From an uncultured Neglectibacter sp. (GTDB lineage: Bacteria > Bacillota > Clostridia > Oscillospirales > Acutalibacteraceae): 64,000 nt of DNA. The translations under genes were made by a program, and so were the position numbers. Each line of letters begins with the position of its first letter. Position 1 is the stretch's first letter. The notes under the pieces are model-generated. The model was not told the DNA's origin, made no database searches, and saw only the letters and a list, made by a program, of their open reading frames with translations. Positions 1 through 8,040 of this stretch are shown here, in pieces. The stretch covers positions 62,001 through 126,000 of the forward strand of contig CAJFSY010000006.1 of the NCBI GenBank assembly GCA_904419785.1, given 5' to 3'.

Positions 1-717
1 GCGGCTGCTGATAATCATTTCCACGCGTCTGTTTTGGGCTCTTCCCTCTTCTGTGTCATTGCTGGCCACAGGTCTCCACTGGCCATAACCCTCGCTGATC
101 ATACGAGCGGGGTCTACTGTGCAATGCTCTTGGATATACGCCAGAGCGTTGGCCGCCCGCTGAGCGGACAGAACACGGTCTACAAACACAGTGTTGGGCT
201 TATCGGGATTCGCCTGGGCCGTATGTCCCAGCACCCGCACCTCATCGATCGAATCGGCCGAATGAGACAACATCGCGCCTACGTTTTCCAAAATAGGCTT
301 GCTTTCTTCTCGTAAAGTCCAATCGTCTCCATCAAAGAAAACCGACTGGTTAAACGTAACGAAAACTTTTCCTTCTCCTTTTGTTACCGATATGTTGCTT
401 TGCATACCGATACTCTCTACATAAGTTACAAGCTCTTCATACAGGTTAGCCAGGTTCTGATCGGGGATGGCCGGTGCCATCCCCACACCAGAGCCGTCGT
501 CCGTATTGGGGTCCGCGTTGGGACCATCGTTGCCGCTGGTCTCTGTAATGGTCTTTAACGCGTCCGGATTAAAACTCATCACCAGTGCTTTCCAGTTATC
601 CTCGCTAATGGTGGACATGGAATATAGCAGCACGAAAAAGCACAGCAGCAGCGTTACCATATCGCCGTATGTATCCATCCAACTGGCGCCGCCGCCTGTA
701 TTTTTCTTTCTCCGCAT
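1..717 (-). CDS. motB: Flagellar motor stator protein MotB (C-terminus cut by window edge)
   Basis: Peptidoglycan-anchored half of the MotA/MotB stator, which couples ion flow to flagellar rotation. 239 codons are visible and the frame runs off the left edge. A short basic N-terminus (MRRKKN) leads into one membrane segment at about residues 18-35. Asp19 in the TYGDMVTLLL motif is the expected ion-binding aspartate. The C-terminal half is an OmpA-like domain with GHTAQANP, LSAQRAANAL and GRAQNRRVEM motifs. The ATG follows an AAGGAG site. It lies 44 bp after motA and is the last visible gene of the flagellar operon. Whether it uses H+ or Na+ cannot be told. Confidence 0.95.
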   Translation of the reverse strand, partial: MRRKKNTGGGASWMDTYGDMVTLLLCFFVLLYSMSTISEDNWKALVMSFNPDALKTITETSGNDGPNADPNTDDGSGVGMAPAIPDQNLANLYEELVTYVESIGMQSNISVTKGEGKVFVTFNQSVFFDGDDWTLREESKPILENVGAMLSHSADSIDEVRVLGHTAQANPDKPNTVFVDRVLSAQRAANALAYIQEHCTVDPARMISEGYGQWRPVASNDTEEGRAQNRRVEMIISSR

Positions 718-761
718 CGATACTCAACTCCTTGAGCGCTCCTGTTTTCCCTTACTTTTCT

Positions 762-1601
762 TTACTTTTTAGAACGGCGGCCTTTTGTCTTAGAGCCACC
801 CTCTACCTCATCGCGCTGCTGCTGGTTCATAAAGGTCAATAACTTCTCCCGCAAAAACTTGGGGTTTTCACCGGATTGAATAGACATAATGCCTTCCACG
901 ATGATCATCTTACACAGCACTTCTTCCGCGTCGCGAGCACGCAAATTGCTGGCGATGGGGGTAAAGATCATATGGGCCAAGACAACACCATAAAGCGTGG
1001 TGATCAATGCTGTACCCATGTCAGCACCAATAGAACTGGAACCTCCATCTTCCAAATTCATATTTTTCAACATGTTGATCAAACCGACCAAAGTACCCAA
1101 CATACCAAACGCAGGCGCTACCGAGGACGCTCTATCGTACATTGCGGCTACATCCTCATGCCGGGAGGACATGCAGTCTATGTCGTTTTCCAGAATGCCT
1201 CTTACCTTATCAGGGTCATTAGCATCCACGATCAACATGATCGCTTGGCGGAAAAAGGGATCTTCCTGATCATTGGCTTTCTCTTCCAAAGAGAGCAATC
1301 CGTTTTTCCGGGCAATCTGCGCCAACTCTACCAGCTGGTCGATGTAATACATAGGATCGAACCGCTTGGTGTTGAACATGATCTTAAAATGCTTAGGCAC
1401 AGACCGAAGCATCTTTCCAGGAAAGCTGGACACGATCACCGCAAGGGTACATCCCAACACAATCAGAACACTGGAAAAATCATAGAAGTTCCCTATCTGG
1501 TCTGGGGTGAACACGATGGCCATGTTCTCTGTTTTTGTCATCATGCCGAACAGCATAAAAGCGATTGATACAACTAAGCCAATGATATAGGTCAAATTCA
1601 T
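762..1601 (-). CDS. motA: Flagellar motor stator protein MotA
   Basis: Integral membrane partner of MotB; its cytoplasmic loop pushes on FliG. It has 279 residues, the usual length. Two N-terminal membrane segments (about 5-22 and 36-55) are followed by a large cytoplasmic loop, then two segments at about 160-180 and 195-215. The proline-containing APAFGMLGTLVGLI stretch is typical of MotA/TolQ/ExbB channels. The C-terminus is basic (KTKGRRSKK). ATG preceded by GGAGTGCGGG. It sits between flbD and motB, so the stator is made from the same transcript as hook and basal body genes rather than from a separate late promoter. Assignment is secure. Confidence 0.96.
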   Translation of the reverse strand: MNLTYIIGLVVSIAFMLFGMMTKTENMAIVFTPDQIGNFYDFSSVLIVLGCTLAVIVSSFPGKMLRSVPKHFKIMFNTKRFDPMYYIDQLVELAQIARKNGLLSLEEKANDQEDPFFRQAIMLIVDANDPDKVRGILENDIDCMSSRHEDVAAMYDRASSVAPAFGMLGTLVGLINMLKNMNLEDGGSSSIGADMGTALITTLYGVVLAHMIFTPIASNLRARDAEEVLCKMIIVEGIMSIQSGENPKFLREKLLTFMNQQQRDEVEGGSKTKGRRSKK

Positions 1602-1657
1602 GATCCCGCACTCCCTACGAAGGCAAAGGCTATGCCCAAATTTTTAAGTCTCCTCTT

Positions 1658-1873
1658 TTAGCGGCGATCCACCACTGTGATCTCCCGGTGGATATCCATG
1701 ACTTTCGCGTTATACTGCGCGATCTTTTCAACGATTTCTTCCGCTCTTTCTAAAACCAAATAATAGTCATGGTTCATCATAACAACCTTGGATTCCGGTA
1801 TCATTTCGATACACTCAATTTGCAGGTGGTTGACTAGAAACGACTCCCCGTTTCGTTTTGTAAGAACAATCAA
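1658..1873 (-). CDS. flbD: Flagellar protein FlbD (SwrD-like)
   Basis: Small 71-residue protein of the FlbD/SwrD family, which in Bacillus supports motor torque by helping stator function; the role here is inferred from family and position. The opening MIVLTKRNGESFLVN and the following IECIEMIPESKV stretch are diagnostic. No membrane segment is visible. The start is TTG (TTG ATT GTT CTT), with a GAAAGGCGG site about 8 nt upstream and no better ATG nearby. It lies directly upstream of motA, its usual neighbour in Firmicutes, and about 106 bp after flgE; that gap carries a strong hairpin at 1915-1937. Confidence 0.9.
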   Translation of the reverse strand: MIVLTKRNGESFLVNHLQIECIEMIPESKVVMMNHDYYLVLERAEEIVEKIAQYNAKVMDIHREITVVDRR

Positions 1874-1914
1874 GTTGCAACCCGCCTTTCAAAAATATAA
1901 ATCAAGGCACGCCG

Positions 1915-1937
1915 GGGACGCGGACTTTCCGCGTCCC
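1915..1937 (-). other. Intra-operon hairpin downstream of flgE
   Basis: Ten-base perfect inverted repeat (GGGACGCGGA, loop of 3, TCCGCGTCCC) between flgE and flbD. On the transcribed strand it is not followed by a U-run, so it is not a simple intrinsic terminator. It could act as an mRNA end stabiliser or processing site for the hook-gene message. Confidence 0.65.
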
Positions 1938-1979
1938 AAGCGCTCCTCAAATCTATATCATTCTATTGCCCGCGCTCTA

Positions 1980-3095
1980 TCAGCGCTTCATGTTTACCAA
2001 TTCTTCCAGCATGGTATCAGTCACCGTGATAATACGGGTGTTTGCCTGATAGCCGCGCTGAGTAGTAATCATTTCGGAAATTTCGGTGGCCAAATCGGTT
2101 TTAGAGCCTTCCAGACCGCCGCTGAGCAATGTTGCGGTACCTGCGCTGCCCACCTTCATGTTAATGGGCAAACCCGCATCAGCCGCCGCGTTTTCACCGT
2201 TTACGTTACCGCCCGCCAAGCTGCCGTTTACGAAGTTGATGCCAACATCTGCGCCAGAGTTGCCAATGGTGGTAATGGTCAAATCACCGGCGCCCTCTTC
2301 AGCCTTATAATAATAGCCGCTCTCGTGGGTCACGCCCGCGGGGTTGGTCACGTTGCCGATGGCCAGATAGCCAATGGTAACAGGCTGGTCGCTGCCTTTG
2401 ATGGTAGCGGTAATTTTTCCGGTCTTTCCATCAATAGAAACACCATCAATTGGGGCTTTAGGATAGGGTTCGTTAGGAGTCACATTTGTGTTAATAGCGT
2501 CTTGCAGTTTGCCATCCGCACCAAAACTAGGCCATACCAAATCACCGTTCTCATCCACACCAGGATAACGAATGGGCACCAGCTGGTCGCTGATATACTC
2601 CTGTGGATTATTAGGATCCGGATTGGGGTCTTGGGCCTGCATAAACCCATAGACTGCATTGCCTTGACCATCTACCAGATAACCGTCAGCACCAAAGGTA
2701 AAATTGCCCACACGGGACAAATTGAACACCTTTAAAGTTTCCGGATCTGCGGGATCAATATTACCACCAGTAGTTTTATCGCCCACCAGGAAGAACCCGT
2801 CGCCGCTGATCATGGTATCCAAGCCCCAGCCAGTAGCGGTAAAAGTACCAGTGCCCATGTCCAAGTCAATAGAACCAATGCTGGCACCGTAACCAATCTG
2901 GGAAGGGTTACGTCCACCTACAGTAGTGGTGCCGTTTGAACCGGTGGTCATAGTGGTATAAATGGAATCCATAAAAAGCACACGGCCAGGCTTATAGCCC
3001 ACAGTATTCACGTTGGCAACGTTGTTACCAATTACGTTCAATTTGTCCATGTGGGCTTTCAAACCGGCAATTGCCGAACTCATTGCTCCTGTCAT
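1980..3095 (-). CDS. flgE: Flagellar hook protein FlgE
   Basis: Builds the hook, the universal joint between rod and filament; exported through the flagellar type III system. It has 371 residues. The N-terminus carries the rod/hook motif (AGLKAHMDKLNVIGNN, then VANVNTVGYKPGR), and the C-terminus the matching helical motif (TDLATEISEMITTQRGYQAN, then TRIITVTDTM). The centre is Gly/Asn/Thr-rich, as in the exposed hook domains. It is flanked by two hairpins (3132-3158 upstream, 1915-1937 downstream). The first ATG, after AAAGGAG with about 12 nt spacing, is used; a second ATG four codons later is possible. FlgF/FlgG paralogues share the ends, but the long centre and the position after flgD favour FlgE. 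Confidence 0.92.
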   Translation of the reverse strand: MTGAMSSAIAGLKAHMDKLNVIGNNVANVNTVGYKPGRVLFMDSIYTTMTTGSNGTTTVGGRNPSQIGYGASIGSIDLDMGTGTFTATGWGLDTMISGDGFFLVGDKTTGGNIDPADPETLKVFNLSRVGNFTFGADGYLVDGQGNAVYGFMQAQDPNPDPNNPQEYISDQLVPIRYPGVDENGDLVWPSFGADGKLQDAINTNVTPNEPYPKAPIDGVSIDGKTGKITATIKGSDQPVTIGYLAIGNVTNPAGVTHESGYYYKAEEGAGDLTITTIGNSGADVGINFVNGSLAGGNVNGENAAADAGLPINMKVGSAGTATLLSGGLEGSKTDLATEISEMITTQRGYQANTRIITVTDTMLEELVNMKR

Positions 3096-3131
3096 ACTGT
3101 CTTATTGCTCCTTTCGCATAAAAGCCGTTTT

Positions 3132-3158
3132 GAAAATGGGCCAATCGGGCTCATTTTC
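3132..3158 (-). other. Intra-operon hairpin upstream of flgE
   Basis: GAAAATG (3132-3138) pairs with CATTTTC (3152-3158), with a partial GGCC/GGCT inner stem, in the 101-bp gap between the small flagellar-operon gene and flgE. There is no U-run, so a processing or stability element is more likely than a terminator. Confidence 0.5.
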
Positions 3159-3188
3159 GAGGCATCCTGAAAAGGTCCTGCCTATTGT

Positions 3189-3587
3189 TTAAAGAAAAAC
3201 GGCTCCATCGATGTTTGTAAAAATGTTCTCTTTCATTTCGTCCTGAGTAATCGCAGTGATCACCCTGGCGTTGGGCACGTTGATAATAAACGCCCGGGTA
3301 TTGTCCATAGCCAAAATGTTGGTAGCGCCTTTTGCTTGGGCGCGTTCCACACTATCGGCCAGTTGTTCCATCAAATCGGGCGTGACCTCAATGCCCCGTT
3401 CCTCTGCCCGGGATATGGCGTGCTTCGAAAAAGCCACTCCCTGGCTGGGAGCCACCTGCGATTGGGTTATCGCTTGCTGCAAAACCTGGCCAAAGCTAGC
3501 CCCCTGCATCTGCTGGGATTGCTGCTTTATCTGGCGGCTCTGACTAAGCGCCGCCTGTCCTGTTTGCAGAGAAACACGTTCCATCAT
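3189..3587 (-). CDS. Flagellar operon protein (TIGR02530 family)
   Basis: A 132-residue member of the conserved flagellar operon protein family found between flgD and flgE in many Firmicutes; its molecular role is not established to my knowledge. The N-terminal third is Gln/Ser-rich and probably disordered (residues 5-45). The conserved core follows: FSKHAISRAEERGIEVTPD, then a helix, then NTRAFIINVPNARVITAI near residue 110. There is no signal peptide or membrane segment. ATG preceded by AAAGGTG, a site that overlaps the flgD stop region, so it is probably translationally linked to flgD. Confidence 0.88.
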   Translation of the reverse strand: MMERVSLQTGQAALSQSRQIKQQSQQMQGASFGQVLQQAITQSQVAPSQGVAFSKHAISRAEERGIEVTPDLMEQLADSVERAQAKGATNILAMDNTRAFIINVPNARVITAITQDEMKENIFTNIDGAVFL

Positions 3588-3599
3588 GTCGTGTCACCT

Positions 3600-4151
3600 T
3601 TAGCTTTCTACAGGCGGTGTGGTGTTGCCATCTCCGTCACCATCTCCACCTTCGCCGTCGCCGCCCTCTCCGGGCTCTTCAATGTCTGGCAGACGGCCCA
3701 CGGCCATAATGTCACTGAGCAGGTAAGATTTTCCATTAACGAAAATTACTTGCTGGCCACTGGCCACACCAGTACCTGTTACAACACCAACAATTTCTTC
3801 CAATTTTCCTTCGCTGTTGAATTCGCCCACTGTAACCTCTTTGCCCACCAAAGAACCGGCATACATCATAACCGTAGCATCGGTAACATTGGTAATGGCT
3901 TGGATGGTGGACATCTGCACCAGCTGGTTCAGCATATCGCTGGTATCAGCAGTGTTGTCAATGCTCTGATTCTTGAACTGGGCCACAATCAGCGAGAGGA
4001 AATCGTTCATATCCAGTGATCCGCTGCTCTGCGTGTTAGAACCATGGATCGTTTTGGTCTGGCTAGACTGGCTAGTCTGGCTAACCTTACCGCTCTGTGC
4101 GGCGGCGCCCATAGCCAGAAAAGAGCTGATATCAGACATATAATCGCTCAT
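3600..4151 (-). CDS. flgD: Flagellar hook capping/assembly protein FlgD
   Basis: Scaffold that sits at the tip of the growing hook and adds FlgE subunits. It has 183 residues, shorter than enterobacterial FlgD. The N-terminal conserved block is present (SGSLDMNDFLSLIVAQFKNQ, then TSDMLNQLVQMSTIQAITN). A compact domain follows (VGKEVTVGEFNSEGKLEEIVG) and ends in an acidic Gly/Asp-rich tail of about 25 residues (GEGGDGEGGDGDGDG). The C-terminal FnIII/tudor hybrid domain of larger homologues is reduced. ATG preceded by AGAAAGGAAA. It lies 17 bp after fliK. Confidence 0.93.
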   Translation of the reverse strand: MSDYMSDISSFLAMGAAAQSGKVSQTSQSSQTKTIHGSNTQSSGSLDMNDFLSLIVAQFKNQSIDNTADTSDMLNQLVQMSTIQAITNVTDATVMMYAGSLVGKEVTVGEFNSEGKLEEIVGVVTGTGVASGQQVIFVNGKSYLLSDIMAVGRLPDIEEPGEGGDGEGGDGDGDGNTTPPVES

Positions 4152-4168
4152 TGACTATATTTCCTTTC

Positions 4169-5356
4169 TTATACATTCACTACGTCCATAGGGACCAATC
4201 CCAACCGAAGCTGCTGCAAGAAATCGTTGCCTTGCTGCCGCTGCTGCTGTTGGTTCTGCTCCTGCTGCTGATAGCCGCCTTTGCCGTTGCCGCTGCTTCC
4301 ATCGTAAGAATGGTTGTTATAGGGCTGGGCTTCCTGCTGGCGCTGCACTTCGATCTGCACGGGTTCTTGGCTGTTGTTGGCCAAAAGAGTCTGCAGGCCG
4401 GACATGTGCTTTTCCAAAAGGCCCTGGGTTTGCAGCCGTTCCGCGCTGAGAACTACACGCAGCGCACCATCGGCACCGCGGGTCAGCTCTACCGTAACAG
4501 CACCCAGATTTTCAGGGGTAAGCTGCAAAGTCAGTTTGCTGTCGCCCTGCTGCACAGCCTCTTTCACACCCTGATAGACCTGATTCTCCACGGTGGGAGT
4601 TTCACTGGAACTGTCTTGAGCAGACACATCGCTTACCTTCACCGGGATGGATTCCACATCAGAAAAAATCTGGTGAGAAGTGGGAGCCACATTCTCTTTG
4701 ACCTCAACGTTCTGATCCAGAGAAGTATTCTCCTGTCCTGTTTGAGCCTGATTTTCCATCTGGGATTTCTCCTGGCCCTGAACGGTCTGCACTGTTGTCT
4801 CCACCGGCTGAACTTGGCTCTGCTGGACCGGGACCTTACTCTGCTGATTGGAAACTGTCTCTTGGTTGACTACAGCTTCCCCAGCCACTTGAGCCTGGGC
4901 TTGCTCCAAAGGCAGAGTCTGAGTCTCGGTTTCGCCTGTGACCTGCGTGCCCGGTACTGTAACTACGGGCTGAGCCGCTACAGCGTTCATATCCAGAACC
5001 AAAGTCTGGCCTGCATTCTCAGCAGTCTGGACTGTTTCCTCCGCGGGCACCACAGGGGCCTGGACCATAGACATGGCTGCCCATGTCAGCGCAGTCTGCT
5101 GCGCCTGTTCCATATCCTGGGGCTTTTGAGGCTCCTGGGACACGGCGGGCTGCTCCTCAGAAGGTTTCTGAGTGGGTTTGTCCTGAGTCTGGGGCTTTTG
5201 GCCCTCCTGCTTGTTGGAGTTGTTCACACGGTCGTTAAGCATTTGGTCAAAGCTTGTTTCCGTTTTTCCCGTCTCGGGAAGAGTCACACCCTGCTGGATG
5301 CGGTCTAACAGCGCCAAGATTCCCAAAGAATTGGAATTGTTGTTCACCTGTTGCAT
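4169..5356 (-). CDS. fliK: Flagellar hook-length control protein FliK
   Basis: Secreted molecular ruler that sets hook length and switches the export apparatus to filament substrates. It has 395 residues, mostly low complexity: residues 45-260 are Gln/Thr/Val/Glu-rich, as expected for a stretched ruler. The recognisable part is the C-terminal Flg_hook domain (about 285-355: SKLTLQLTPENLGAVTVELT, LRVVLSAERLQTQGLLEKH). A Gln-rich tail follows. ATG with a strong GGAGGTG site 7 nt upstream. It lies between fliJ and flgD, the usual Firmicutes position. Sequence alone could not assign the middle region. Confidence 0.9.
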   Translation of the reverse strand: MQQVNNNSNSLGILALLDRIQQGVTLPETGKTETSFDQMLNDRVNNSNKQEGQKPQTQDKPTQKPSEEQPAVSQEPQKPQDMEQAQQTALTWAAMSMVQAPVVPAEETVQTAENAGQTLVLDMNAVAAQPVVTVPGTQVTGETETQTLPLEQAQAQVAGEAVVNQETVSNQQSKVPVQQSQVQPVETTVQTVQGQEKSQMENQAQTGQENTSLDQNVEVKENVAPTSHQIFSDVESIPVKVSDVSAQDSSSETPTVENQVYQGVKEAVQQGDSKLTLQLTPENLGAVTVELTRGADGALRVVLSAERLQTQGLLEKHMSGLQTLLANNSQEPVQIEVQRQQEAQPYNNHSYDGSSGNGKGGYQQQEQNQQQQRQQGNDFLQQLRLGLVPMDVVNV

Positions 5357-5412
5357 TTGTTTTCACCTCCTTTCAATGGAACTTATAAAAGGGAATTCCC
5401 TTTTTAAACTGG

Positions 5413-5853
5413 TTACGCGAAGTGGTTTCGGCTGCTGACAAACTCTTCAATAAAGAGCTCTTCGCTTTTCGCCACTGCTTTTTGATAAGCCCCCAGCTTT
5501 TTCTCCCGCAGTTTCTCAATAGAGGCGGTTTCTTTGCGGGCTTCTACCACCCGCTCCCGCTTCCTTTCTTCGTCCTTGCGGAAGCGTTCCAGCTGTTCTG
5601 TTTCTTTTTGGATCTGGCTTTCCAGCACCCGTAGGCCGCTTTGATAACTCAGCGCTTCGGAAATCGTCATGCCGGCAGCTTTCTTCTCGCAATACTCTTC
5701 ATTATATTCCCGGTATTCCTGCCACATCCGCTCTAAAAGCTGTTCCTGCTCCCGCAGACGGCTCAGCGCGGCGGCGTGTTCGCCCTGAAGGGCTTCCAGC
5801 ACCTGCTGCTTATAATTGAGCACCATTTCCAACGAAAACTTGAACTTCTTCAA
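5413..5853 (-). CDS. fliJ: Flagellar export chaperone/ATPase stalk protein FliJ
   Basis: Coiled-coil protein that inserts into the FliI ATPase ring and links it to the export gate. It has 146 residues and is almost entirely heptad-rich charged helix (FKFSLEMVLNYKQQVLEALQ at the start, then long Glu/Arg/Lys/Gln runs). This matches FliJ in length and composition. The start is TTG (TTG AAG AAG TTC) with GGAGG exactly 8 nt upstream; no in-frame ATG gives the conserved N-terminus. It lies 28 bp after fliI. Confidence 0.9.
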   Translation of the reverse strand: MKKFKFSLEMVLNYKQQVLEALQGEHAAALSRLREQEQLLERMWQEYREYNEEYCEKKAAGMTISEALSYQSGLRVLESQIQKETEQLERFRKDEERKRERVVEARKETASIEKLREKKLGAYQKAVAKSEELFIEEFVSSRNHFA

Positions 5854-5881
5854 AAAGAACGCCTCCTAAAAAGCACTGCCT

Positions 5882-7183
5882 TTAAGCCAAAATCTGTTCC
5901 ATCTGCTGCAGCGTCTCTTCGTAAGAGAACGCCTCGTTGACGCCTTGCATCAAAAACTGGTTGATACCATCGATCTTTGTCAAGGCGAAATCCAGCTTCC
6001 GGTTTGTACCCGCCTTGTATGCGCCAATAGCCACCAAGTCGGAGTTTTTCTCATAAACACTCATGATATCACGCAGCCGGGAAGCCAACCGCTTGTGTTC
6101 TTCCCCCACGATTTCCACCATCAAACGGGAGATACTGGCGCCCACGTCGATAGCGGGATAGTGGTTGGCGTTGGCCAATGCACGGGACAACACAATGTGG
6201 CCGTCCAAAATACCGCGCACCGTGTCGGCGATGGGCTCGTTCGTATCGTCGCCCTCCACCAAAACCGTGTAAACTCCCGTAATGGAACCGCGCTCGAAGT
6301 TGCCGCTCCGTTCCAGAAGCTTGGGCATTTCCGCATAAATAGAAGGTGTGTAGCCGCGGGCCACAGGAGGTTCTCCGATAGCCAGCCCAATTTCCCGCTG
6401 CGCCATAGCAAAACGGGTCAAAGAGTCCATCATCAGCAGAACGTCATATCCCTGGTCTCGGAAATACTCCGCGATACCTGTGGCAACAGAAGGGCACTTC
6501 ATCCGAAGCATGGCAGGCTGGTCTGAGGTGGCTACCACCAAGATAGACCGCCGCATGCCTTCTTCTCCAAGGTCCTTCTCCACGAACTCCAACACCTCAC
6601 GCCCACGTTCTCCCACGAGGGCAATTACGTTGATATCCGCTTTTACGTTTTTTGCGATCATACCCATTAGGGTACTTTTACCAACGCCGGAACCTGCAAA
6701 GATGCCGATACGTTGGCCTTTACCGATGGTCAGCAGGCCATCGATAGCTTTAATGCCGAACTCCATCCGCTCCCGGATAGGCGGCCGCTGCAAGGGGTTG
6801 ATATAGCCGCCCCCTACGCAATAAGAAGTGCCGTTTTCAAAAGCGCCTTTGCCATCGATAGGCTGGCCTAGGGCGTTGATGATCCTTCCGCGCAGGAATT
6901 CCCCTACCCGCAGGGTAAGCTGTGTGCCTGTATTGCGCACGAAATTTCCGGCGGAAATGCCGTTCATATCAGAATAAGGCATCAGCAGGATGTGGTCGTT
7001 TTTAAAGCCCACCACTTCTGCTGTGACCTGGCCGCCGGACTCGCCGTTGTAGATGCGGCAAATGTCGCCTACAGCGGCGCGGCCGCCGGAAGCCTCGATA
7101 GACATGCCCACGATGTTTTCGATTTTTCCAGTAAGACTGTAAGTTTCTGCGCCATACACCTGGCGGATCATTTTCTCAAACAT
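5882..7183 (-). CDS. fliI: Flagellum-specific ATPase FliI
   Basis: Hexameric ATPase of the flagellar type III export apparatus, homologous to F1-beta. It has 433 residues. The Walker A is FAGSGVGKST (about 162-171), with an ALVGERGREVLEF block and the family motif MMDSLTRFAMAQREIGLAIG in Walker B. The arginine-rich C-terminal stalk domain is complete. An upstream in-frame ATG exists at 7204, but the internal ATG at 7183 has GGAGG 8 nt upstream and leaves a 17-bp gap to the fliH stop, so it is preferred. Confidence 0.96.
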   Translation of the reverse strand: MFEKMIRQVYGAETYSLTGKIENIVGMSIEASGGRAAVGDICRIYNGESGGQVTAEVVGFKNDHILLMPYSDMNGISAGNFVRNTGTQLTLRVGEFLRGRIINALGQPIDGKGAFENGTSYCVGGGYINPLQRPPIRERMEFGIKAIDGLLTIGKGQRIGIFAGSGVGKSTLMGMIAKNVKADINVIALVGERGREVLEFVEKDLGEEGMRRSILVVATSDQPAMLRMKCPSVATGIAEYFRDQGYDVLLMMDSLTRFAMAQREIGLAIGEPPVARGYTPSIYAEMPKLLERSGNFERGSITGVYTVLVEGDDTNEPIADTVRGILDGHIVLSRALANANHYPAIDVGASISRLMVEIVGEEHKRLASRLRDIMSVYEKNSDLVAIGAYKAGTNRKLDFALTKIDGINQFLMQGVNEAFSYEETLQQMEQILA

Positions 7184-7200
7184 GGGGCATGCCTCCTTTC

Positions 7201-8040
7201 TCAAAACAAATTCAAATCTTTGCCGGTGTCTCCCGGCGGGGTATCCATCAAAATGTTCTTGATGTTATTCAGCTGGGTGGAAGCGCTGGCGTCCACGATC
7301 TCATCGGGCATCTCGATCACGCAGGTCCCCGACTCGTCATCGGAGATGGGGATGATCCGCACCCGGTCTGAGATAGCGGCCAAAGCCGCTGTCAGTGACG
7401 CAGGCACCTGAACCATACGTTTGGCGTCGCACTCAGCAATGTAGATATGCACCCAGTCCCGGCGCTTGCGCTTATCTAGCGCTGTCTGCACCATCCGGGC
7501 GATGACCTCGCTGCTGCTCTTCAAGCTGACGCTTACCACTTTTTCCGCAATGGCAATGGCCAGATCCCGCAGTTCGTCCACGCTATCATCCATTTGGCGG
7601 TCAAGCTGAGCGCCGGCTTTTTCCAGAAACCGCTCCACAGCGTCTTCCAGCTGAACAGCTTGTTTCTCCTTTTCCAGCGCCGCTTCTTTCATAGCCTGGT
7701 CCAGACCATGCTGGTAGCCTGCCTGATAGCCTTCTTCTCCAGCTTCCTGCCGCAGCTTTTCCAGTTCCTCTTGGGCGTCCGCCTTGGTTTGCTCCAGCAG
7801 CTGCTGGGCTTGGGCCTTGGCGTCCTCCAGTATTTTATCTGCCTGAACCTGGGCGAAACTGATAGGATCGTTGGGGGCAGGGGCCGCGGGTTCCGTTTCC
7901 GGCTGCGTTTCCAGTTCCCCTTCCGTTTCCAGCTCTTCCATAGAAGGAACCACCGGATCTTCCACCTTCAGTTCCGAAGCGTCGGGGAACACATAAGGCT
8001 GCGCTTTGGAACGGGAAAGATGCTTAAATATATTAGGCAA
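7201..8040 (-). CDS. fliH: Flagellar assembly protein FliH
   Basis: Peripheral stator of the FliI ATPase; it negatively regulates and positions FliI at the C-ring. It has 279 residues. An acidic Pro/Glu-rich N-terminal region (about 20-60) leads into a long Ala/Gln/Glu coiled coil (70-170) carrying a YQAGYQHG motif, then a globular C-terminal domain (ELRDLAIAIAEKVVSVSLKS onward). The start is TTG, overlapping the end of fliG by 8 nt, with AAAGGA about 8 nt upstream. It lies immediately before fliI, as in most flagellar operons. Confidence 0.9.
   Translation of the reverse strand: MPNIFKHLSRSKAQPYVFPDASELKVEDPVVPSMEELETEGELETQPETEPAAPAPNDPISFAQVQADKILEDAKAQAQQLLEQTKADAQEELEKLRQEAGEEGYQAGYQHGLDQAMKEAALEKEKQAVQLEDAVERFLEKAGAQLDRQMDDSVDELRDLAIAIAEKVVSVSLKSSSEVIARMVQTALDKRKRRDWVHIYIAECDAKRMVQVPASLTAALAAISDRVRIIPISDDESGTCVIEMPDEIVDASASTQLNNIKNILMDTPPGDTGKDLNLF

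Noticed and set aside
4151-5308. Long plus-strand open frame opposite fliK
   Set aside because: Leu/His-rich mirror of the Gln-rich fliK gene, no ribosome site, no domain; explained by low-complexity coding on the other strand.
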